From Raphanus sativus (taxonomy: Eukaryota > Streptophyta > Magnoliopsida > Brassicales > Brassicaceae): a stretch of 64,000 nt of DNA. The stretch is taken from the NCBI RefSeq assembly GCF_000801105.2, contig NC_079519.1, positions 10,228,668-10,292,667 of the forward strand. Reading direction: 5' to 3'. The position numbers and the translations under genes were made by a program. A model generated the notes under the pieces. That model saw only the letters and a program-made list of their open reading frames with translations. It did no database searches and had not been told where the DNA came from. This document shows positions 22,032 to 34,280 of the stretch, piece after piece (position 1 is the first letter of the stretch; every line of letters starts with the position of its first letter).

Positions 22032-25000
22032 TCTTCGCGGATGAGTACGCTGCTGATGGCGATAGACGTGACTGCAATATAGAGGGTGAGAATGTCACCT
22101 GCTTCTGGTTTCGAGAGGACTGGAGGGGTAGTCAGGTATTGCTTAAGCTGGCCAAAGGCTTCCTCGCATTTGTCGTCCCAAATAAAGCGTTTATTTCCTC
22201 GCAACAGTTCGAAGAATGGGAGACACTTGTCGGTAGATCGTGAAATGAACCTGTTAAGCGCTGCTATTCGGCCAGTGAGGCGTTGCACTTCGCGGCTGTT
22301 CTTGGGGCTGGGGAGGTCAAGGATCGCCGATATCTGTTTGGGATTGGCTTCGATACCTCTCTGAGTGACGATGTACCCGAGGAATTCGCCGGACGTGACG
22401 CCGAACGTGCACTTAGCTGGGTTAAGTTTCATCCCGTACTCGTTGAGCGTTGCGAAGCAATCCCGTAGGTGCGTGAGATGATCTTCAGCGCGGAGCGACT
22501 TCACCAGCATATCGTCAATGTAGACTTCCATCGTGGAGCCCAGTTTGTCGGCGAACATGCGGTTGACAAGGCGTTGATAGGTGGCTCCCGCATTTTTAAG
22601 GCCGAATGGCATTACCTTGTAGCAGTAGGTTCCTCTGTCTGTTATGAACGCCGTCTTCTCGCGGTCGTCAGGGTGCATCATTATTTGGTTGTATCCAGAG
22701 AATGCGTCCATAAACGTCAATAGGGCGTTTCCAGCGGTTGACTCGACTAAACGGTCAATGTGTGGGAGAGGGAAACTGTCCTTTGGGCAAGCTTTGTTCA
22801 GATCCGTGAAATCGACGCAGACTCGCCATTTTCCGTTCTTCTTTTTTACGACGACAGGGTTAGCGAGCCAGTCAGGGTATTTGACTTCCATGATAGAGTC
22901 AGCGGTGAGTAGACGGTCCACCTCGTCGTTTACTGCCTTTGATCGCTCCGGCCCAAGCTTTCTGCGCTTCTGGCGGATAGGCTTGAAGGTGGGATCGACG
23001 TTTAGCTCATGCGAGGTAATCGCTGGGTCGATCCCTTTCATGTCGGATGTAGTCCAGGCGAAGGTGGAGACGTTCTGACGGAGGAACTCGGAGAGTTGCT
23101 GCTGCATTTCGTCCGACAAGAAAGCTCCAATGCGGATCACCTTGCTAGGATCAGCATCGTCGAGAGGTACGTCGAGGACCTCCTCTTGTTGGGGAAGTGC
23201 CTTCTGCGAGGGGTTTGAGATGGTGTTGACATGCGATGTTTCTCGCTGGAGCTTTATGGTTGCGATTAACAGGTCTCTGGCGGCTTGCTGGTCGCCCCGT
23301 AGCGTTCGGATCTTGCCGTCTATCCCTGGAAACTTAATGCATTGGTGGTAAGTCGACGGGATTGCCTGCATCGAATGTAGCCAAGGGGTGCCCAGGATCG
23401 CGTTGTAAGGGGCTTTCGAATCGACGACCGAGAACTTAACGGTCCGTGTCATGCCACACGCGTATACGGGAAGGCGGATGGTTCCGATCAAGACTTCGGA
23501 CGAGCCATTGAAACCTGTAAGAGAGCGGGACGACGGTTTCATACTTCCCGTGTCGACGCCCATCTTGTCGAGTGTATCTCGAAAGATCAGATCGACGGAA
23601 CTGCCAGTGTCGATCAGGATTTTGGTGACTTGGCAGTCGCCGATTCCGAGTTCAACAAGGAGAGGGTCGTTGTGTGGCATGTGGATGCCAAGGGCGTCGT
23701 CAGGCGAGAAGGTGATTTGATGATCGTTCTCGGGTTTCGTCGGCCACTTGCGCGAGGATGTTGCCCGACGACGGTAATCTTTAATGGACCTGACAGAATC
23801 ACCGCAGGGCGGAGAGCCACCCATAATAACGTTGATAACGGTGCTTTGTTCCTGATTGGGATGCTGGGTTCTAGAGGCTTCAAGCTTTTGTCGAAGGTCA
23901 GAGTATAAAGGACGATCGAGCTGACTTCGCAAATCCGGTTTCCTGGAATTGAGCTTTTCTCGCAGATCCACGGGACGGGGTTTCATGGGACTCGGGTTAT
24001 TCAATCGGCGAGTCTTAGAAGAGTTGATCTTTTCGCGGAGATCGGGGGCCTGACTGACTGCGTCTGCTGCTGGTTTTTCCTTTCGCTTGAGGAGGTTCCG
24101 TAGATCGCTAGGTGGCGGGCGGCTTAGCTGGTCGCGCAGGTCGGGAGGAGAAAGTTGTTCAGGTTCGTCGACTAAAGGTTCTAGCTGCGTCAGGACAACG
24201 TTAATGCGTCTTCTCGCTCTCGGGAGTTCGCGATCGTTGGGGTCCTTGGTAGACCTTGCGAAAACAGTTTCGACGCGCCGCCGATTCCTCGGCGATTCGT
24301 CGTCGCTCGATGAGGTCCCCTTTTCTGGTGACGCTGGAGTTGCTTCGTCGGGTGTCGTCCGCCCCTCTTGTTGGGGAGCTTTGCCTTGCGACTTGTTGGT
24401 TTTCCTATCCTTGTTTTTGCTCCAGCTCGCGGGTCCCCGGGCTCTGGGTTTCGGAGGTTCGATTTCGAGTTTGCCGCTCTCGACAGAGGAGAGGAACTGC
24501 TCGAAAAGCGTCTTACATTCTCTGGTGTTATGCGATTTGGCGTTGTGGTAGTCGCACCATTTCTCGGCTCCGGGGGGCCGAGAACTTACTGCTGCAGAGG
24601 AATCCGGGGGTTTGCTGTCGGTTTCGCGATTATAAACGTTCCAGCCTTTCTCCCGCACGACAGTCGTTGACGCTGGAGAACTCTCTTCGTCGACTGCATA
24701 GACGAAATTCTTCTTTTGGGCTGCTTTGTCGCCCGACGAGTGCTGTCGCGGTTCATGTCGACTATCCGCGTTCTTTACTCCGGCTTTGTCGGCTGTTGCA
24801 GCTTTAGACGCGTTGAGCTTAGCGATGAGGGCCTTTGTGTCCTCTTCCATGCGGATAAAGTTGTGGGAACGTCCGATGGCGTCGGAAAGAGACGTCGTAG
24901 GATTCCTGTAGAGGTCATCACGGAAGACTGAGTGGACATACAACGTGTTCTTAAGTGCTGCAACCGCGACGCTGTCGGGTAATACGACCTTCGAGACTAT

Positions 25001-25825
25001 GGCCTTGAACTTCTCCATGAAGCTGCGCAAGCTTTGATCTTTCCCTTGAGCAAGGTTGAAAAGATCAGATACTGTCGCGTCTTCCTGAGTGAACATGATG
25101 TAATTCTTGAGGAAGGCGGACGACAGGTCGTGGAAGTCTTTAATAGAGTTCTCAGCGAGGCCCGTGAACCATGTAAGAGCTGATCCTTTCAAGCTTTCGA
25201 CGAAGAGTTTACAGTAGCCGGCGTCGCGTTCTTCGTCGGAGAAGTTTGCACGGCGTACTGCAATGTTGAAAGACGTGATGTGGGTCGTCGGGTCGGTAAG
25301 GCCTTCGTACATCGGCAGCCGGAGCTTCTCGATGTGTCGTAGTCTGACGCTGGTTATCGCTGGAGAAAACGGTGTTCGGAGGGTGTTCGCCAGAACGCGC
25401 TCTATCTGTGGTGCAGAGGTGGTAACGCAGTGGATCTTGGAGTTGATGTCCAGAAGCGACTGTTTGAGTGCCGCGACTTCGCGAACCATTTGCAGATCTG
25501 GGTTTGCAGGAGTGAACGGGGCAGCATCTGGGTTGAGAGTACTGGGAGGAGCGCCTTGGTTCGCCGGGCCGGCGGTTGTGTCGCTAGCGAACAGTTGTCT
25601 GCGAATGGTATCGGTGGCTGCGTCTGGAGCGCCGGCGAGAGGAGCGAGTAGTGCGGCGATTGCGGCGATTTGCTCGGTAGCTGCTTTCTGGGCGGCGTCT
25701 TGCCGGGCAAAACGTTCCATAATGGTATCAACAAAAGCGGGGGCTATCGGGATAGCCGTGACTGGGGTCGGACCCGGCGCGTCGTGTTCGTCGCCGGAAG
25801 TGGAACCGTCGAGGTTCTGACTCAT
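21989..25825 (-). pseudogene. Gag-protease-reverse transcriptase of the Tat element
   Basis: One open frame of 1,278 codons starts 43 bp inside the 5' LTR. In order: an Ala/Pro-rich N-terminus; a retrotrans_gag capsid domain (about residues 170-290, AGYCKLFVESLKGSALTWF); a Cys/His knuckle-like motif CDYHNAKSHNTREC (about 425); a charged linker with repeated DLREKLNS / DLRSQL units; aspartic protease LIDTGSSVDLIF (about 742); and reverse transcriptase with MDAFSGYNQI and the catalytic YIDDM (about 1103). A one-base loss in a G run near 22025-22029 (five G where six would keep frame) throws the end out of frame before RNase H. Gag and RT look intact otherwise. Confidence 0.9.
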
Positions 25826-25848
25826 CTTTGCTAACGTTACTTTGCTAG

Positions 25849-25867
25849 CCCCACGGTGGGCGCCAAC
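25849..25867 (-). promoter_or_regulatory. Primer binding site of the Tat element
   Basis: Directly after the 5' LTR (CTAACA) the minus strand reads GTTGGCGCCCACCGTGGGG. The TGGCGCC core is the usual start of PBSs that match the 3' end of certain tRNAs (such as tRNA-Asp) in plant gypsy elements. The exact tRNA needs a search. Confidence 0.65.
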
Positions 25868-26359
25868 TGTTAGAACCGAGTTCGGTCAAAACTAGTGAAG
25901 GAGACGAAGAACTCGTCAGTGGGTCTAACAAAGACGTTTTCAAGTGAACGTATCAGAACCGAGTTACAAGAAGAGAGTAAGGAGAAGAACTAGCCGGTAC
26001 TCGGAGAGCTAGCCGGGAAACAGTACAAAATAGCGGATAGAGAGTAGTATAAACCCTAGATCTAGCCGCTTAGTGAGTATCTCAAAGTCAGGATGCCTTC
26101 CTCGTCCTCCTCCTCTCCCCTTTTATAGGACTCTCTAGTTCGCCCTACTAAGAGCGTTGTTCGTGGGCTTTAGTCAGTCATCTGGGCCCCTTTGTCGTTG
26201 GGCCTAACAGGTCGTCCGAGCGTCTCTACTCGTCCAAGGCGACGACCACGAGCGCTTAACGGACTGGTGTTCACTTACTCGCTGAGCTCTTTACGTTGTA
26301 ATGGGCCGGATCCTGCTATTTGGTGGGCCTTGTAGGAAGGTGCAAACCGTCCCCCTACA
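25868..26359 (-). repeat. 5' LTR of the Tat element (492 bp)
   Basis: Identical by eye to 5785-6276. On the minus strand the TATA box (TATAAAA) is at 26128-26121, in the middle of the LTR. Its transcript would read gag-pol and then run through both arms of the inverted repeat. Outer flank: CACTC (26360-26364). Confidence 0.92.
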
Positions 26360-26865
26360 CACTCGGCGTTACTTTGAGCCGGTTTACAAATGCTTAGTTG
26401 AGGTCCCAAGAACTTGACAGCCACAACACAGTCCTCGTCCTCTGGAGAAGATGAGGACATTGCCACGTTGGTGACCATTTGGGTTTGGCATAGAGGCAGA
26501 GTTTCATGAGGAGGTAACGAAATGACATTTAGACGCTTCCCCGGTGGAGGCGGGTGTTCCCGGATACGCACAATGCCGTCCACCAAAGCCGTTATCCATC
26601 CATTGGATGATCCTATCAGATTCGTTACCTCCATAAAATTACTAGGCCTCTCGTACTCAAGAGGTTTCATGTCACCATCCCACGTCCTGTAAACCACTCT
26701 TATGAGATGTGGTCTACAAGGATCAGCGCAGAAGATGGAATAAGGAAGGGTTTGCGATTGCAGCCATGAAGCAGATGAGGAACCATCAGAGTGATGAGGA
26801 GAGCATCTTACCAACACTGGTTTCCGCAAGCATAGCTTCGGGGGCTGGTTGAGAATCAGAGACAT
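26360..26865 (-). pseudogene. DUF295 gene, 5' half (split by retrotransposon)
   Basis: The start codon is at 26865 (MSLILNQPPKLCLRKPVLVR). The basic, Ser-rich N-terminus resembles the mitochondrial or plastid targeting peptides of Brassicaceae organellar DUF295 proteins. Domain signatures follow: LIRVVYRTWDGDMKPLE, GSSNGWITALVDGIVRI, LPPHETLPL and CVVAVKFLGPQLSICKP. It ends inside the codon hit by the Tat insertion; the 3' half resumes at 5784 on the same strand. No stop or frameshift is seen apart from the insertion, so the gene was probably functional until recently. Confidence 0.87.
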
Positions 26866-27336
26866 GTATAGTTTTAGTAAAGAAAGGAAATCCTAATGGC
26901 TTATTTGGTGATGTTCATTGCTCACATTAATACAGATGAAGGGACTTGCTCACCAAGTTTTCCATCTCCATAAAAATTAACCCTAATTTTCTCATTAACT
27001 GCACTTTTCCATATACTGTATATTCTCTGATTTCGACGGGCAGACTTTTAAACATTTATTTATACAAAATTTTGAAAATCAGGAAGATGATGAAGCCGTT
27101 TAACATATCAGCCATGGCTTCACCCAGTTCTTGATAGCTCTCTTCCCCTCAAAAACCCTATTCAGGTTTGATATTGTCATAAACATTTTAAATATATAAT
27201 TTACATTTTAATATTAAAAAATACGGATCAAAATCGATTTTGATCAGCATTTTTTAAGAGCATATATTTTTCTTTTGAAAATTTCATATGAATGAGTCAA
27301 TATTTATATTTATAACTTCATGTTTTATATATGTTA
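26866..27336. other. Upstream region of the DUF295 gene
   Basis: AT-rich DNA with no clear second gene. A short minus-strand reading near 27080-27140 (LGEAMADMLNGFIIF) looks coding-like but matches nothing I know. Promoter elements for the DUF295 gene cannot be assigned with confidence. Confidence 0.3.
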
Positions 27337-28311
27337 TTAGGTGTTTTCCTGTAAAATGTGCAATAAAAAAATTTAAAATTTAAATTATACTCCCTCTGTT
27401 CCACATTATGTGATGTTTTAGATTATTACACATAGATTAAGAAAACACATATTTTTATGTAGTTTGTCTTGGTAACATAAAAATATATTAAATAAAACTA
27501 GTTTAACCAATAATAAAAAAGTACAGTATTTTATAATTGGTCATAAAATTCAAATCATATTAAATTCTATCTAGATTAGTGAGAACATCACTTAAAATAG
27601 GACAAAATGAAAATCCTAACACACCACTTAAAATGGGACAGAGGGAGTATTAAAAAAAAATTAATTATTGTTTTAAAGTTATTATTTTATTACCAATATT
27701 TTAATATAAATTGTGATTTAATTGAACATAAAATTAAGATAAATAAATAATTTTGTTTGTTTTAAATTTTATTTAAGAATACATATATATAATCTTAGAT
27801 ATATTTTTATCTATTTCTTTTGGATAAAATATTTTAAATAAACTTATACATAATTAATTAAAAACTGATATAAAATTTGTATAATTATCAAAATGTACAA
27901 CTAAGCAATATTTCTAAAATTTGTTAATATGTAAAAGAAGCCAATAATATTACGATTAAAAATTTATAACTTTTAGAAAAACTAAAAAAATTGAAAATAC
28001 ATTAGCAATAAAAACTATATAATTATAAAAATATAAAAATTATTTTGAAATTGTTAAATATTATTATATTTTAATTATTGTATTAGTTAATGTCATATTT
28101 GAATATATTTACATTAATAATGATATATAATTTACTACCATATTCTAAAAAGTTTACCAAAAATATAAATAAGTGTTAAATATATTTGTCCATGTTACAA
28201 TTAAATATAAACTATGTCATTATTTTTTGTATGCTATGTCACATTTATTTAGTGAAAGTAATTGTAAAAGGACATGTGCCTAAAACCACTTCGCAAATAA
28301 TGTCTAGGGTA
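27337..28311 (-). mobile_element. Old Helitron, minus strand, diverged
   Basis: The left edge reads TTAGGTGTTTTCCTGTAAAATG, a decayed form of the CTAGGTGTTTTCCTGCACCATG end of the Helitron at 60757. The right edge (ACATGTGCC ... CTTCGCAAATAATGTCTAGGGTA) matches that Helitron's 5' terminus with changes. The 3' terminal hairpin has decayed. A Stowaway MITE interrupts it at 27390-27647. Confidence 0.5.
27390..27647. mobile_element. Stowaway-type MITE (258 bp)
   Basis: The terminal inverted repeats are CTCCCTCTGTTCC and its complement GGGACAGAGGGAG, flanked by the TA target duplication (27388-27389 and 27648-27649). The CTCCCTC terminus and TA target are diagnostic of Tc1/mariner-derived Stowaway MITEs. 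It has no coding capacity. Confidence 0.9.
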
Positions 28312-28534
28312 TTAAACTTTTATTCAAAATATGGGAAATCATGTGGAGTTCAACGTTTTAGGGAATTTTTTATTATTTTTTTCAAATGGTGACAATAGTT
28401 CACTCTTTGAATTCAAATATAAATCATATAGAACTATAATTTATGAATAAAAATTAGAGTTTAATATTTTTATCACAAATATATTACAAAATATATGCCA
28501 ACTAATTTAAAATTTACTGGACATCATATAGATT

Positions 28535-29523
28535 ACGGCTGGGAAAATTAACCGTACCCGAAAATCCGAACCGAATCCGATCCGATAAAAAACGAATCAG
28601 AACCGATCCGAACCCGACATAAATACCAAATGGATTTTGTTTTATGATATTTTGGGTTATGGATAATATCTGAACCGAACTCAAATTTAAATAGATATCC
28701 GATAGAACCCGAAACATTCAAAACCCCAAAAAAATCTTGTACCAAACATGATTTTAATTTCTGATATGTATCCAAAATACACTTAGATATATGAAACATC
28801 TAAATTATTATCTATTACATAAATATTGGTGGTTTTATAACATGGAAGTTTATGGTTGAAGTTTGAAGTTTTTATATTTTGGTTTTGTGTTCATTGAACA
28901 ATGCTTCTCATTTTATGAGAAATTGGTTTTCGTTTTATGCTTTCATTTATTTGATTTTATTTCTATCGATAGATATGTTTACTTTTTCGTTTGATTTTGA
29001 ATGATCAAGGTTGATGTTTCTTTTTTTAGAAGTTTTATTTAAGTTTTGGTTTTTGATTTCATTAAATAATATGTTTTTCATTTGATTTTGGTTTTGGCTT
29101 TAGCTTTCTTTGAATTCTCTCATTTGTTTTGTTTTATTTATATCAATAAAGATGTTTGGCTTTCGTTTTAAATTTGTGTCATTTTATAATTGTTTTCTTT
29201 GGTTAGTGACAAAATTGATGCTTTTACTTACTTACTTGTATTGCAAGTTACGATTTATTTAGATTTAATTTGTATTGGTTACATTTAGTATAAACTATAT
29301 ACTCAAGAACCGAAAGTCCGTTTGAAACCTAAACCCGATAGTATTTCGGGTTATAACAATACCAAAATAATTTACCAACCCCGACCCCAACCGAAGAGCA
29401 CCCGAACCGATCCCGAACCGAAGTTTTAAATTATCCGAATGGGACTGATTTTCGGTAACCTTGGAAACCCGAACCCGATTAAAATAGAACCGACACCCGA
29501 ATGGTACCCCAGTTGCCCAGCCC
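28535..29523. mobile_element. Non-autonomous hAT-like element with CCGAACC subterminal repeats
   Basis: An 8-bp direct repeat TATAGATT (28527-28534 and 29524-29531) flanks ends that pair as CGGCTGGG and GGGCTGGG (right end complemented). Both subterminal regions are packed with CCGAACC / CCGATCC motifs (28550-28620 and 29370-29510), like transposase-binding repeats in hAT elements. The interior is T-rich and non-coding. Confidence 0.6.
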
Positions 29524-29613
29524 TATAGATTTCAAAGTGCAGATATTTTTTTTTTTTAATTCTATAAAAATTAGTTAATAGATTAAGGATTTTGTATGAG
29601 ATAACCTACTACA

Positions 29614-30400
29614 TCTATATTATTAAAAATGAGTTATCTTTGGGATTTGTTTGTAAACATAGATAACAACATAAAAATAAATATAATGTTGTTTGGAAAC
29701 ATGGATAACAATATATTAAGAACAGAACTAATGTACGAATGATTAAGAAAAAATAGAAGTTCATTAAATTATGAGAAACTATCTATCTCGGCCAATTTTA
29801 AAATATATGGAAATTGTCCAATCTAATTACCTAAAAACCTATTTTGTATAAAATATTCATAAAAATTAAATTTTATATACATATTTCAAATCAAAATAAT
29901 AATTTAAATTTTGATTTATATCAAAAATTAATTCAAAATATACATATATTCAATAATTATTTTTTCCTAAAATATTTTTCAATAGCTGTTATAAAAAAAT
30001 ATTTTCAATATATATACATGAGAAAAATACAATACAAAGCTCAATTTCAAACACCAACTTAAATATGGTTTTTATATTTCACATTAAGTGTTAAATATAT
30101 AATATATCAAAAAGACTTCTAAACTTTTTAAAATGTGGTTTTAATATTTAAAAATTATTGTTGATTAACAAAATAAATTCAAAATATTCTTAGGAATGTT
30201 ACTATATAGTTTAGAAAGTTCCGAATATATTGTTGTAATCAAATCATATAAATCTGCTACGACAATAATACACAATAATGATAGAATTAGGTTACACGAA
30301 ATCATAACTATTTTATTGGAAAAAATATAGTTTCAAATATGAGTAGGTTTAGGATCCTTCTGGAACGACTTCCTATCTTTCGAAATCCTTCTTTTTCCAT
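29614..30400. mobile_element. Possible Helitron 5' end fragment
   Basis: A-TCTATATTATTAAAAATGAG at 29613 resembles Brassicaceae Helitron 5' ends (TCTATACTATTAAA). No matching hairpin plus CTAG 3' terminus was found before the Copia relic, so the element is either truncated or a chance match. Otherwise the stretch is plain AT-rich DNA. Confidence 0.3.
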
Positions 30401-30770
30401 GTTCCTTCAGACCACTTTATCTTTGCCAACAATGAACGATTGCACGAATATCTCGAAGGAGTTCGACAAAGATACCAACAGAGTTACTGCAGCGTCTTCA
30501 TCCTCCACTTTGACATCGATGTTACACAGCTTCAATAATATCAAATTAAACTTGTCATGATGGTCGCAAAGCTCAATACCTTCTTGCATATGCAGGGGGG
30601 AGGGGCAGTGCTCCAGAAGTAGCTTGTTTGTTAGAGATTTTGTTATGTAAAAACTCTCTGAATTCTGCCACAAACTAGCAGCGGTTTTCTTATCTGACAC
30701 TTTGATGATTATCTCGTCTCGTCTGCTATACACAACATAATTGTAGAGAATTCAATCACTTTCAGTCTCC
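30400..30770 (-). pseudogene. Copia gag relic
   Basis: The minus-strand frame has KTAASLWQNSESFYITKSLTNKLLL and NIDVKVEDEDAAVTLLVSLSNSFEIFVQ, the pattern of Ty1/copia gag (UBN2-type) proteins. No LTRs, protease or RT are visible around it, and upstream codons contain stops. It is a decayed fragment. Confidence 0.75.
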
Positions 30771-31998
<1,228 letters not shown>

Positions 31999-32265
31999 TA
32001 AAGCATATTTGGAAATAACATGATGAAAACTCTCAAATATGTTTTATGCTATCTGATTTTATATTTTTCTCAGTCACCCCGAATTTTATTTCTCATGCAA
32101 GTGACTAACGATATACGCTGCCCCAATTGCTTTTTCGTGCCACGTACTTGAATTACATTCGGTCAACCGCCACAGTGTCGGGGTTTCTTTATAATGCCAA
32201 AACTTCTCTCAAATATTTCCTAGCAGATTTTAATCACTTCTATAAATATTCTTTTTCGTTGATTA

Positions 32266-33162
32266 GGGCTTGATTGGCAGAGCATTAGCATTAGCATTAT
32301 GCTCATTATTATCCAATCAACATTGATCATAAAAGCATTTAGAAAAGCATTTACAAGATGCTAATGCTCTCCAAATGCTCTTTGCTCAATGCTCTCATAT
32401 GAAGCTTTTGAAAGAGCATTTGCATTTTGAATTTATATATATTCAAAAATAATTATATGTAAATAAATTATGTGTGGTTAATAATATAAAAAATATGCTT
32501 ATAATCAAAAATAAATTTATATTTAAAAAAGCTAAAATTTGTGATTAATTATTTTATTTTTTTTAAAATAACAATATTTCACATTTAAAATACAATAAAA
32601 TTTATATAATTACACATATCATTCATTATATTTAATAAAATGCATAAAATAATATATATTTATATATTATAAATAAACACATTTATATTTATAAATCAAT
32701 AAATTATATGTCATAGATTATTTTTATGATAATATTATATATGGATCATTTATTTCTCAACCAATAAATAAATAATGATAATTTTATATAAATTACTTTT
32801 TAAAATTTATTTATTTTATTTAATAATATCAAAATTATTTTTTCCAAAAATAAATTTTATTTTTAAATAGTTTTTTTATTTTTTAAATAACACTATTTCA
32901 CATTTAAAAATTAATTTAATTTATAAAATTAAATAAGATTCATTATTTTTAATAATAAATATATTATTAATATATATTATAAATTAATATATATTATTTA
33001 AAAATAAATATATTATATACTAACTTTTATGATAAAATTGTATAATGCTATTGCTCTACCAATCACTTTATTAAAATTTTAGTGAGAGCATACAGCTTCT
33101 GCAGCATACTGCTTCTACAGCATTCTGCTACTACTTCTTCATCTGCTGTACCAATCGAGGTC
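32266..33162. mobile_element. Tourist/PIF-Harbinger-like MITE (897 bp)
   Basis: The ends GGGCTTGATTGGCAGAGCA and (complement) GACCTCGATTGGTACAGCA are inverted, with TTA on both sides (32263-32265, 33163-33165). The sister duplicate has the empty site TTGATTATTAATA near 33975, confirming a TTA target duplication. The interior is AT-rich, non-coding, with GCATTAGCATTAGC-like subterminal repeats. Confidence 0.85.
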
Positions 33163-33636
33163 TTATTAATATCCAGCTTTCAACAAAAACAAACATTATG
33201 TTATTTAAAAAAATATGTTATTTGCATGTTTCTCATGCAAAGATGAATAGATTTCAGAGAGAATAATAATACAGATTGATCAGTTCGATACCAACTCAAT
33301 GGCAAGTAGCACGTTTTCTAAAGATTTGTTCACATTTTTCAGTATCCTAATTTCATTACTTCACTAGTGTTTGAGTACTATTTTTACCCAGTACTTCATA
33401 AATTTAACAGTATTGAACTAAAAAAACTAGTATTTGTTAAAATTCACTTAGCTTTCAAAATATGTTTTATGCTATCTGATTTTATATTTTTTTCAGTCAC
33501 CCCAAATTTGGTTTCTCATGCGAGTGACTATCGATATACGCTGCCCCAATTGCTTTTTCGTGCCATGTACTTGAATTACATTCGGTCAACCGCCACAGTG
33601 TCGGGGTTTCTTTATAATGCCAAAACTTCTCTCAAA

Positions 33637-33939
33637 CAGAGCCGTGCATACCCTTGTGCAAGAAAGGCAAGAGCCTCAGGCCCCACATTTAAGCATTGAA
33701 ATTTAGGGCCCCATTTTTCAAAAGAAAAAACTTCGAGTAGCTCATGTTTTTTGAGGTCTTTGTTAGAACTATGTATATTTTTTATGCATGAGTTCCATTA
33801 AAAAAAAATTTCTTTTTCTCACAGCAAAAAAGTTCATTAGTTATTCAGTTTTATCAGTTTCATATTAATTATTTGTTTTCAAATTATATTTTTATTTTCA
33901 AACTCGCCTTGAGCCCACGAAAACGTAGGCACGGCACTG
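33637..33939. mobile_element. hAT-like MITE (303 bp)
   Basis: The inverted ends CAGAGCCGTGCATAC and (complement) CAGTGCCGTGCCTAC enclose segments reading GCCTCAGGCCCC and GGGCCCC, typical of a common plant hAT MITE type. The first duplicate shows the empty site (CTCAAATATTTCCTAG near 32210). Three bases (TAT) are missing at the insertion and no 8-bp duplication is seen, so the edge was altered. Confidence 0.65.
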
Positions 33940-34280
33940 TTCCTAGCAGATTTTAATCACTTCTATAAATATTCTTTTTTTGTTGATTATTAATATTCAG
34001 CTTTCAACAAAAACAAACATTATGTCATTTAAAAAATATGTTATTTGCATGTTTCTCATGCAAAGATGAATAGATTTTAGAGAGAATAATAATACAGATT
34101 GATCAGTTGGATACCAACTCAATGACAAGTAGCACGTTTTCTAAAGATTGTTATCACATTTTTCAGTATCCGAATTTCATTACTTCACTACTGTTCGAGT
34201 ACTACTTTTACCTAGTACTTCATAAATTTAATGGTATTGAACTAAAAAAAAAATCTAATTTTGTTAAAATTTACACTGTT

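Larger units (their letters stand above)
5785..26359 (-). mobile_element. Ty3/gypsy Tat-type LTR retrotransposon, internally rearranged
   Basis: Two 492-bp LTRs (5785-6276 and 25868-26359) start TG and end CA and look identical by eye. They are flanked by the 5-bp target duplication CACTC (5780-5784 and 26360-26364). The PBS-like site, gag-pol, integrase and PPT are all on the minus strand, so the 5' LTR is the right one. Tat affinity is inferred from the gag-PR-RT-RH style, an integrase with a GPY/F-type end and no chromodomain, and an extra antisense gene between pol and the 3' LTR. The interior is not colinear. Between RNase H (break at 21593/21594) and the integrase zinc finger (break near 12971-12978) lies an inverted piece of another copy, 12978-21593. 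A stretch of pol between these breaks is missing, so the element cannot be autonomous. Confidence 0.93.
32035..34280. repeat. Tandem duplication with different MITEs in each copy
   Basis: 32035-33457 and 33458-34280 are two direct copies of a unit of about 0.52 kb (shared blocks include GATATACGCTGCCCCAATTG and CAACCGCCACAGTGTCGGGG). Copy 1 is expanded by an 897-bp MITE (32266-33162) and copy 2 by a 303-bp MITE (33637-33939). Each copy preserves the other's unoccupied site. No gene is recognised in the unit. Confidence 0.88.

Noticed and set aside
24087..25820. Several plus-strand frames of 100-185 codons opposite gag
   Set aside because: Antisense shadows of a GC-rich gag frame with clear protein signatures on the minus strand.
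5785..26359. Autointegration of a single cDNA as the cause of the inverted structure
   Set aside because: Self-insertion would leave two LTRs in total; here there are three, and sequence is duplicated in addition to being inverted.
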